A DNA stretch of 64,000 bases from Azolla caroliniana (Eukaryota; Polypodiophyta): NCBI GenBank assembly GCA_043228905.1, contig JBHGNT010000006.1:20212001-20276000 (forward strand), written 5' to 3'. Shown here piece after piece: positions 57,146-64,000 of the stretch. Position 1 is the first letter of the stretch, and each line of letters opens with the position of its first letter. A model generated the notes under the pieces. That model saw nothing but the letters and a program-made list of their open reading frames with translations. It was not told where the DNA came from and ran no database searches. The position numbers and the translations under genes are program-made.

Positions 57146-57735
57146 TTGGTTTAAAACAACTTTTTCGAAGAGATTGGTTTAAAACCACAAATCAATTGGT
57201 TTACACTTGAGATTGGTTTAAAACATCAAATCAATTGGAGATCACAACTTGAGATTGGTTTAAAACAACAAATCAACTTTAGATAAACACTTGTTGTAAA
57301 CAACTTTTCCATTAATAAGTACGCGCGATATACAATGAGTCGATTCTCGCTATACAAAATTTGTGTGGATTCCAAGATATAGTTACAACATCAGCTCTAT
57401 AACAAAATTTGTGTTGAAAACAACAGACACAAAATTTACAATATGGAGCCACCGGTCGTAGGTGCAAATCCTAGTACCCTTTGTGCCCACTCCTCCACAT
57501 GATTCCGAAGTGAATCCACTTTGCATTTGGTGAACCCCATCTCTGTGCCCCGTCACCAAATATGCATAAGAACACATCTATACACAATCCACATGAATAA
57601 GGCATTGCGATTACACTTACAAAAGTCGGAGATATCCATCGTCGTAAGAACTCTTCCACCAACATCTAGATAGTCTTCATCACGTCAAAGCCACAATCCC
57701 AACAATTTGGCTGAGTTGGGATGTGCAATATGTTG
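57146..57735. other. Outer MULE flank and non-coding DNA
   Basis: The first 150 bases carry GATTGGTTTAAAACA..CAAATC repeats (at least three), probably still part of the MULE end. The rest to 57735 shows no recognised feature. Confidence 0.5.
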
Positions 57736-58073
57736 TCGGGCCTTTCGCTTCGGATCGTTTGCGTGAGTCGGGTGGGAACCGCTGGGGTTTTGGACTAAGA
57801 GAAAGAAGAATATGAGATAAGGTTAGTTATGAATAGATTGCAAGATGAAGATATGAAACTCGTGAATCTCACGAGTATAGTGTATTAATTGATACTTAGA
57901 TTGTAAGAGAGAAATAGATGGCAAAATCGTGAATCCCACGAATATTTTATATTAATCAACCCTTATAAAAAATCAACCACCACTATACATCTTTCTCTCT
58001 TCCTTATATAGTGATGGAAGAGTCTAAGTTTATCACATGCAAGCATCATGCTTTTTTTGACTTTAGTTTTCAT
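57736..58073. repeat. Left copy of a 338-bp direct duplication flanking the Copia element
   Basis: It begins TCGGGCCTTTCGCTTC and ends TTTAGTTTTCAT, and abuts the Copia LTR exactly. It is identical to 63499-63836 except for one G/A difference near 57747. It contains two CGTGAATCyCACGA motifs. Confidence 0.95.
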
Positions 58074-58714
58074 TGATGGAAATAATCGACACTTTCCAAA
58101 CTTCACTTCTCAGCCACAACCAAGGAAACACACGAATCGTTGTTGCAGAAAATGGGAAATGCAAAAGTAAGTAAGTGGACACGCGATTTAACGTGGAAAA
58201 CCCTGTACGGGAAAAACCACGGGAGTGCAAGACTCCGAACCAAAACTATGCACAGAGAAATATACAATGGCGAGCTGCAAGGCGACGACCTTGAGCTCGC
58301 TGTCCTCGCCACAGGCGGCGGTATTACACAGAGGCGTCAACCTCTTCCTTTCTCTCTCCCTCACGGCTGCTCTCACTTCGCTCCCTCTAAGTGGAAAACA
58401 GAAAGATGAGCAACAACACTAAAACACTTTGCCCTAAGTCATATTTATACACATATGACTTTCGGGATATTTACAACTATAGCCTCAAGGGCCCTTGGCA
58501 AACATATTCACAAATATGTCCCCGCATCCGGATCTCTCTCCGGGTACCTTCATCATCCGGCTCCGTAGCCGGGGTCTTCATCATCCGGCTCCGTAGCCGG
58601 GGTCTTCATCATGCTTCATGCTGGGTACTCTTCATGCTCCGGTTCCGTAACCGCAACCGGGCTTGCCGTCATTCATCTCCGGACATCCCATCCGGAGGGA
58701 CCGAAATCCCAACA
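58074..58714 (-). repeat. 3' LTR of the young Copia element
   Basis: 641 bp, with two copies of a 28-bp unit containing CCGGCTCCGTAGCCGGGG (itself an imperfect inverted repeat) near 58556-58611. The purine tract in the adjacent interior identifies it as the 3' LTR. Confidence 0.93.
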
Positions 58715-58724
58715 AACTCCCCCT

Positions 58725-61583
58725 TCACTTCGGCATGGGATGTCTCCCCAATCCGATCCTCTTCCGGCATGCTTCCAGCTTGTCGGGTGTGAGCACCTTG
58801 GTCAGCATATCCGACCCGTTCTCGTCCGTGTGGATCTTCGTCAGCACGAACTCCTTGTCTTCTATCCTTTCCCGGATCCAGTGGTATCTACGCTGGATGT
58901 GTTTCGTCCGGGAATGGTAGGCAGCGTTCTTCGCAAGGTGGATGGCACTCTGACTATCGCAGTAGAGCCGGTACTCCTCCTGCCGGATACCGAGCTCTCT
59001 AATGAAGTCCTTCATCCATATTATTTCCTTGCCGGCTTCAACAACCGCCATGTACTCCGCCTCCGTGGTTGACAGTGCAACCGTCTTCTGTAGCCTCGAC
59101 TGCCATGAGACAGCTCCCCCTGCATACGTCATCACATACCCGGATGTGGACCGGCTGGTATCTGCATCAGCCGACATATCCGAATCGGTAAAGCCGTCGA
59201 GTTCGGGCTTACCGGAGCCGAATCGGAGGCACACGTTTGCCGTGCCCTTCAGGTATCGGAGTATCCACTTGACCGCGTTCCAGTGCTCCTTGCCGGGATT
59301 GCTCATGTACCGGCTCACCACTCCGACTGCATATCCTATGTCCGGTCTTGTACACACCATTGCGTACATCAGGCTTCCGACGGCAGAGGCATATGGTACT
59401 TTCAACATGTCCTCCTTCTCAGCCTTTGTCTTGGGGCTTTGCTTGCTGGACAGCTTGCAGTTTGCCGGGAGTGTTGACCCGACCGGTCTTGCTTCCGACA
59501 TGTTGAACCGATGAAGCACCTTTGTCACGTACTTCTCCTGTGACAGCCACAACTGCTTCTTCTTCCGGTCCCGGATGATGTGCATCCCTAGTATTTGCCT
59601 CGCCGGACCCAGGTCTTTCATTGAGAAGGTTCGGTGAAGAGCCTTCTTCAGCATCCGTATCTTGACCTGGTCTCGTCCGACGATCAACATGTCGTCCACG
59701 TACAGGAGGAGTATTAGAAAGTCTCCTCCTTCGAACTTCTTCACAAACACGCAGTGATCGGACTGCGTTTTGTGGTACCCTTCGTCTGTCATGAAGGAGT
59801 CGAACTTCCGGTACCATTGCCGGGGAGCCTGCTTCAGACCGTAAAGGCTCTTCTTCAACCGGCATACCAGGTGCTCCTTCCCTTTCTTCTCGAATCCTTC
59901 CGGTTGCTGCATGTAGATCTCTTCTTCGAGGTCACCGTGAAGGAATGCCGTCTTCACGTCCATCTGTTCTACCTCGAGGTCCATGCTTGCCGCTATGCTC
60001 AGCACCGTCCGGATGGAGGTCATCTTCACTACCGGGGCAAATATCTCGTCGAAGTCGACGCCCTTCTTCTGCTGAAACCCCTTCACCACGATCCTGGCTT
60101 TGTATCTCGGGGGGTTTCCGGCATCTCCCGGTTTCAGCTTGAACACCCACTTGTTACGGAGTGCCCGTTTTCCTTTCGGCAACTCCACAAGTTCATATGT
60201 GTGGTTCTCATGCAGGGAATCCATCTCCTCCTGCATGGCACTTAACCACCTGCGGCTATGGGTGTCATGCTTCGCTTCTTCAAAGCTCTCCGGCTCCCCC
60301 TCGTCGGTTAGCAGCACGTGCTCTGGTTCCGGAAATCTCCGGGGAGCCCTTCTCTCTCTTAGAGGATATCTCCGTTCCGGAGCTTCGGTAACCGGTTCTT
60401 CCGATTCTTCTTCATCCGAATCCATTTCGGGATCGGGGCCGGTTCCGGTATCATTTTCATCTTCTTCGGCCGGTTCTGTTTCTTCACCGTCTTCGGCCGG
60501 ATCTTCGAGTGTTAACCGGTCCCTTGCCGGTCGGGACTGCCCCTCGTAGAGTTTATCCTCACCGGTCGACTTGGAGCTCTTCATCTTCTTCTCCGACTCC
60601 CAGTCGGCGAGTGTCTTGTCCTCCATGAAGATGATATCACGACTCCGGAATATCTTTTTGTCGACCGGGTCCCATACTCGGTAGCCGAACTCGTCATCGC
60701 CGTAACCGAGGAATATGCATGGCCGGGTCTTTGGATCTAGCTTTCCTCTCCGGTCCTTTGCCACATGCACGTATGCGAGACACCCGAACACCTTCAGATG
60801 CCGGTAGGACACTTCCTTACCGGTCCACACTCTCTGTGGCGTGTCTCCATCCAGGGGTACTGAGGGTGATCTATTTATCACATATGTCGCCGTCGACATT
60901 GCCTCAGCCCAAAATCCCTTGGGTAATTTCGCATGTGCTAGCATACTCCGGACCCTCTCCATTATGGTCCGGTTCATCCTCTCGGCCAGCCCGTTCAGTT
61001 CCGGCGTCTTCGGCACAGTAAACTCGAGCCGGATTCCCTTCGAGCGACAGTACTCCGCGAACTGCCCCCGGTATTCCCCTCCGTTATCCGCTCGTATCGC
61101 TTTTAGCTTCTTGCCGGATTCCCTTTCCACTCTCGCGTGGAGTTCTTTTAAGACGGACAATACTTGGTCCTTTGTCTTCAGCGGTGCCGTCCACAGCTTC
61201 CGGCTGTGGTCATCTATGAATGTTACGAAGTACTGAGCTCCGCCATGTGACTTCGTTTCTACCTGACACACGTCAGTGTGCACCAACTCCAAGGGTGCGC
61301 TGCGTCTCGTCGGTGGCCTTGAGTGGAAGGAGGTTCGGTTCTGCTTACCGGCCAGGCAATCGGTGCACTTCTCCAGGTGCACATGCTTCACTGGAATAAG
61401 GTTGTCATCTGCAAGCCTCTTCATCCCCTTCTCACTCATGTGGCACAGTCTCTTGTGCCACAGCTCACCGGCAGTGTCGGCTGCCACGTTCAACTCTTCC
61501 GGACACAACCAGGCATTCATAAGGTACAGTGTGTTGACTTTCCGGGCCCGAGCCACTATCAGGCTCCCCTTGCTGAACTTCAT
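58725..61583 (-). CDS. Copia pol ORF: integrase, reverse transcriptase, RNase H
   Basis: 952 aa open frame. The integrase zinc finger (WHKRLCHMSEKG, CTDCLAGKQ) is followed by the integrase core (LVHTDVCQVE, TFIDDHSRKLW, RADNGGEYRG, ELNGLAERMNRTIMERVRSM). An acidic linker follows. The RT carries DVKTAFLHGDLEEEIYMQQP, SLYGLKQAPRQWYRKFD and LLYVDDMLIVG. RNase H shows STSGYVMTYAGGAVSWQSR, STTEAEYMAVVEAGKE and YCDSQSAIHLAKN. It is complete from integrase to RNase H. The first ATG at 61583 is probably not a natural start: the frame is open upstream to about 61630, where it should connect to gag-protease. The frame break is the only obvious defect. Confidence 0.93.
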   Translation of the reverse strand: MKFSKGSLIVARARKVNTLYLMNAWLCPEELNVAADTAGELWHKRLCHMSEKGMKRLADDNLIPVKHVHLEKCTDCLAGKQNRTSFHSRPPTRRSAPLELVHTDVCQVETKSHGGAQYFVTFIDDHSRKLWTAPLKTKDQVLSVLKELHARVERESGKKLKAIRADNGGEYRGQFAEYCRSKGIRLEFTVPKTPELNGLAERMNRTIMERVRSMLAHAKLPKGFWAEAMSTATYVINRSPSVPLDGDTPQRVWTGKEVSYRHLKVFGCLAYVHVAKDRRGKLDPKTRPCIFLGYGDDEFGYRVWDPVDKKIFRSRDIIFMEDKTLADWESEKKMKSSKSTGEDKLYEGQSRPARDRLTLEDPAEDGEETEPAEEDENDTGTGPDPEMDSDEEESEEPVTEAPERRYPLRERRAPRRFPEPEHVLLTDEGEPESFEEAKHDTHSRRWLSAMQEEMDSLHENHTYELVELPKGKRALRNKWVFKLKPGDAGNPPRYKARIVVKGFQQKKGVDFDEIFAPVVKMTSIRTVLSIAASMDLEVEQMDVKTAFLHGDLEEEIYMQQPEGFEKKGKEHLVCRLKKSLYGLKQAPRQWYRKFDSFMTDEGYHKTQSDHCVFVKKFEGGDFLILLLYVDDMLIVGRDQVKIRMLKKALHRTFSMKDLGPARQILGMHIIRDRKKKQLWLSQEKYVTKVLHRFNMSEARPVGSTLPANCKLSSKQSPKTKAEKEDMLKVPYASAVGSLMYAMVCTRPDIGYAVGVVSRYMSNPGKEHWNAVKWILRYLKGTANVCLRFGSGKPELDGFTDSDMSADADTSRSTSGYVMTYAGGAVSWQSRLQKTVALSTTEAEYMAVVEAGKEIIWMKDFIRELGIRQEEYRLYCDSQSAIHLAKNAAYHSRTKHIQRRYHWIRERIEDKEFVLTKIHTDENGSDMLTKVLTPDKLEACRKRIGLGRHPMPK

Positions 61584-61614
61584 TACGCCGTTCCGGATGC
61601 TACCCGTGTAGCCT

Positions 61615-62799
61615 TCATCGTCTAGCCTCCCGGGCCGAAATCAGGTTCAATCGAACTTCCGGAACGTGTCGGACATCCTTCAGCAGCATTTTGCATCCGG
61701 TCGAGGTTGTCAACCACACGTCTCCTATGCCGGCAATCCGGCACGTACCTTCATTTCCCATCCGAACACAGCCATGCTCACCGGCTGTGTAGGATGAGAA
61801 GTATCTTCTTTCCGGGGTCAGGTGGAACGACGCTCCGGAATCGACCACCCAGGTAGTCTCATCGCCGGCAATGTTTAGTTCACCTTCTTCGGTGATGAGC
61901 ATGATCTCCTCTTCACTTGCCGCGAGTGCCGTCGTTCCTTTCCGGTCCTGCCCTCGCCGATCCGGACCTCTCCAGTCCGTGGCTCCCCGGTATGCACCGT
62001 TTCGCTCCGGTGACTTCTTCGAATTGGTGTCGTCGGCTCCGTTGTCTTTTCGGTAATACCGACAATTCTTTCGGAAGTGCCCCGGCTTCCCACAGTGGAA
62101 GCATGTGGGCCTTCCTCTTGACTGTGACCGGGTCCCCGACTTCTCCCGTCTTTGCGGACTCCGGTTCCGTTGTCTTCCCCGATCCGATTCGGCAAGCAGC
62201 ATCTTCGGATCGGAGGCCGGTTCTTTATCTCTCCGACGCGCTTCTTCGTTCAAGATACTTGTCTTTACTGTTTGTAGGGACAAGTTATCTTCGGTGCAGG
62301 AGGTGCTGAGAGTCACCACCAAGTTCTCCCAGCTTTCCGGCAATGTACACATCAGAATGATGGCTTGCATTGCATCCTCGAGCGGGAACTTGATCGCCGC
62401 AAGCTGGTTCACGAATCCCATGAACGTGCTTACGTGTTCCACCATACTCTCGCCGTCCCGGTACTTGAGGTTCACTATCTTCCTCATCAGGGAGGTCCGG
62501 TTCAACGCATTCTTCCTCTCGTAGAGGCCTGACAGCTTCCGCCACATCTCATATGCGTTGGTGTCGTTCGCCACATGTTGTAGAACGCTCACGTCAACGT
62601 ATTGCCGAATGGTTGCAACGGCTTTCCGGTTCAGAAGCCTCCATTCCGACTCAAGTACCCCCTTCGGTATTTCCGACCTGTCAATCGGTTCGTACAGGTC
62701 CCGAACAATCAGAAGATCCTCCATCTTGATCTTCCAGTTGGCGTAATTCTGCGCATTCAGCACCATCATCCCCGGCTGCCCGCTGCCGCCGCCTTCCAT
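61615..62799 (-). CDS. Copia gag-protease ORF
   Basis: It begins MEGGGSGQPGMMVLNAQNYA just after the primer binding site. Gag (LYEPIDRSEIPKG, VMLSESWENL-type core) is followed by a zinc knuckle CFHCGKPGHFRKNC near residue 250 and by the aspartic protease motif TTWVVDSGASFHLTPERRY near residue 335. It ends at LNLISAREARR, where the frame is lost. The pol frame continues immediately downstream in another register, consistent with one extra base in a C/G run near 61630. The start was chosen over an upstream in-frame ATG at 62862, because that one lies within the LTR. Confidence 0.9.
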   Translation of the reverse strand: MEGGGSGQPGMMVLNAQNYANWKIKMEDLLIVRDLYEPIDRSEIPKGVLESEWRLLNRKAVATIRQYVDVSVLQHVANDTNAYEMWRKLSGLYERKNALNRTSLMRKIVNLKYRDGESMVEHVSTFMGFVNQLAAIKFPLEDAMQAIILMCTLPESWENLVVTLSTSCTEDNLSLQTVKTSILNEEARRRDKEPASDPKMLLAESDRGRQRNRSPQRREKSGTRSQSRGRPTCFHCGKPGHFRKNCRYYRKDNGADDTNSKKSPERNGAYRGATDWRGPDRRGQDRKGTTALAASEEEIMLITEEGELNIAGDETTWVVDSGASFHLTPERRYFSSYTAGEHGCVRMGNEGTCRIAGIGDVWLTTSTGCKMLLKDVRHVPEVRLNLISAREARR

Positions 62800-62814
62800 T
62801 TTCTGCAGCAACTC

Positions 62815-62826
62815 GCTCTGATACCA
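62815..62826 (-). other. Primer binding site (initiator tRNA-Met) of the young Copia element
   Basis: The minus strand reads TGGTATCAGAGC three bases after the 5' LTR end. This is the standard Copia primer site in plants. Confidence 0.9.
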
Positions 62827-62829
62827 AAT

Positions 62830-63498
62830 TGATGGAAATAATCGACACTTTCCAAACTTCACTTCTCAGCCACAACCAAGGAAACACACGAATCGTTGTT
62901 GCAGAAAATGGGAAATGCAAAAGTAAGTAAGTGGACACGCGATTTAACGTGGAAAACCCTGTACGGGAAAAACCACGGGAGTGCAAGACTCCGAACCAAA
63001 ACTATGCACAGAGAAATATACAATGGCGAGCTGCAAGGCGACGACCTTGAGCTCGCTGTCCTCGCCACAGGCGGCGGTATTACACAGAGGCGTCGACCTC
63101 TTCCTTTCTCTCTCCCTCACGGCTGCTCTCACTTCGCTCCCTCTAAGTGGAAAACAGAAAGATGAGCAACAACACTAAAACACTTTGCCCTAAGTCATAT
63201 TTATACACATATGACTTTCGGGATATTTACAACTATAGCCTCAAGGGCCCTTGGCAAACATATTCACAAATATGTCCCCGCATCCGGATCTCTCTCCGGG
63301 TACCTTCATCATCCGGCTCCGTAGCCGGGGTCTTCATCATCCGGCTCCGTAGCCGGGGTCTTCATCATCCGGCTCCGTAGCCGGGGTCTTCATCATGCTT
63401 CATGCTGGGTACTCTTCATGCTCCGGTTCCGTAACCGCAACCGGGCTTGCCGTCATTCATCTCCGGACATCCCATCCGGAGGGACCGAAATCCCAACA
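62830..63498 (-). repeat. 5' LTR of the young Copia element
   Basis: 669 bp, with three copies of the 28-bp CCGGCTCCGTAGCCGGGG unit instead of two, which accounts for the whole length difference. One A/G difference lies near 63094. Confidence 0.93.
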
Positions 63499-63836
63499 TC
63501 GGGCCTTTCGCTTCAGATCGTTTGCGTGAGTCGGGTGGGAACCGCTGGGGTTTTGGACTAAGAGAAAGAAGAATATGAGATAAGGTTAGTTATGAATAGA
63601 TTGCAAGATGAAGATATGAAACTCGTGAATCTCACGAGTATAGTGTATTAATTGATACTTAGATTGTAAGAGAGAAATAGATGGCAAAATCGTGAATCCC
63701 ACGAATATTTTATATTAATCAACCCTTATAAAAAATCAACCACCACTATACATCTTTCTCTCTTCCTTATATAGTGATGGAAGAGTCTAAGTTTATCACA
63801 TGCAAGCATCATGCTTTTTTTGACTTTAGTTTTCAT
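63499..63836. repeat. Right copy of the 338-bp direct duplication
   Basis: It starts with TCGGGCC directly after the LTR end (CCCAACA at 63492-63498) and ends at TTTTCAT before gcacactaca. It is the same length as the left copy with one difference. Confidence 0.95.
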
Positions 63837-64000
63837 GCACACTACATGTGCATGATTAGCTTTCTATCACATCTTTTCTTTTAACTCGAGTGTGTATGCA
63901 TGAATAACTTTTTCTATCATGCTTATCTAGAATATTTACTTGGGATAAAGTTTACTATAACTTTATAACTCATAATATGCTAGTATAGTGGTAAGGTTTA
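63837..64000. other. Window end, nothing recognised
   Basis: 164 bases of AT-rich DNA without a supported feature. Confidence 0.5.

Larger units (their letters stand above)
52952..57300 (-). mobile_element. Mutator-like (MULE) DNA transposon, decayed
   Basis: A SWIM-type MULE transposase relic is bracketed by oppositely oriented arrays of GGTTGGGYGACC: three on the left (52975-53035, as the complement) and about nine on the right (56845-57140). Tandem short repeats sit inside each array: left AACATAAATCAACATATGAC (about 53200-53480), right AGAATGTGATTAATTGAA (56510-56720). Terminal inverted repeats and target duplication could not be fixed, and the left end abuts the LTR element, so the outer limits are approximate. 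Confidence 0.75.
58074..63498 (-). mobile_element. Young Copia LTR retrotransposon, nearly intact
   Basis: LTRs at 58074-58714 (641 bp) and 62830-63498 (669 bp) are bounded by TGATGG...CCCAACA (+ strand). In minus orientation: 5' LTR, a primer binding site TGGTATCAGAGC (62815-62826, initiator tRNA-Met), gag-protease ORF, pol ORF and a purine tract (complement of 58715-58731). By eye the LTRs differ at one substitution plus one extra 28-bp minisatellite unit. The flanks are not a 5-bp target duplication: the same 338-bp segment precedes and follows the element. Confidence 0.95.

Noticed and set aside
57731-58073. 338-bp flank as a solo LTR of another element (TGTTG...TTTTCA)
   Set aside because: The right copy lacks the TGTTG start and begins exactly at the Copia LTR, and no target duplication fits. 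The flanking duplication model explains more, although an LTR origin of the segment itself is not excluded.
59002-62532. Plus-strand ORFs of 100-170 codons inside the young Copia
   Set aside because: Antisense shadows of the gag and pol frames.

Overview
The window looks like nuclear DNA of a land plant with a transposon-rich genome. The evidence is GT-AG introns of 0.1 to 5 kb in an AT-rich background, plant gene families (RabGAP/TBC, VIK/ILK-type ankyrin kinase, LEA14), and plant-type Copia, Gypsy-like, Mutator-like and LINE elements. I cannot fix the lineage from sequence alone. The long introns and repeat load would fit a fern, a lycophyte or another large-genome plant, but that is a guess.

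Layout. 0-3.5 kb: a decayed Copia relic, featureless AT-rich DNA and a tRNA-like (SINE-like) promoter relic. 3.5-15.6 kb (+): a many-exon RabGAP/TBC gene whose 5.3-kb intron holds a broken antisense Copia element and a hairpin-forming repeat. 15.6-19.3 kb: intergenic DNA with a three-copy tandem repeat of about 195-202 bp and ATGT microsatellites. 19.8-27.3 kb (+): an unusual gene model. Its first three exons match the ankyrin head of a VIK/ILK kinase and splice in phase into a plant-conserved Ser/Pro-rich protein, with no kinase domain. 29.7-31.9 kb (+): very long microsatellites directly upstream of a two-exon LEA14 gene. 34.3-38.2 kb (-): a complete 11-exon ankyrin kinase of the VIK/ILK family with altered catalytic motifs, behind a GA-rich, internally repeated leader. 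42.2-42.9 kb: the 5'-truncated 3' end of a LINE. 45.9-47.8 kb (-): the last four exons of an unrecognised gene.

49.1-63.8 kb is a transposon cluster. It holds a young GC-rich element with 792-bp LTRs that carries only GAG and protease (non-autonomous, TR-GAG-like), inserted at a diverged copy of the 18.5-kb repeat. Next comes a decayed Mutator-like transposase bracketed by inverted arrays of a GGTTGGGYGACC motif. Last is a young, nearly intact Copia element flanked by an exact 338-bp direct duplication of host DNA instead of a normal 5-bp target duplication.

The host genes show no operon-like logic. The TBC protein should act on Rab GTPases in membrane traffic, LEA14 in stress tolerance, and the ankyrin kinase in signalling. 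The observations most worth following are the ankyrin-head fusion, the substituted kinase motifs, the 338-bp flanking duplication and the GAG-PR-only LTR element.
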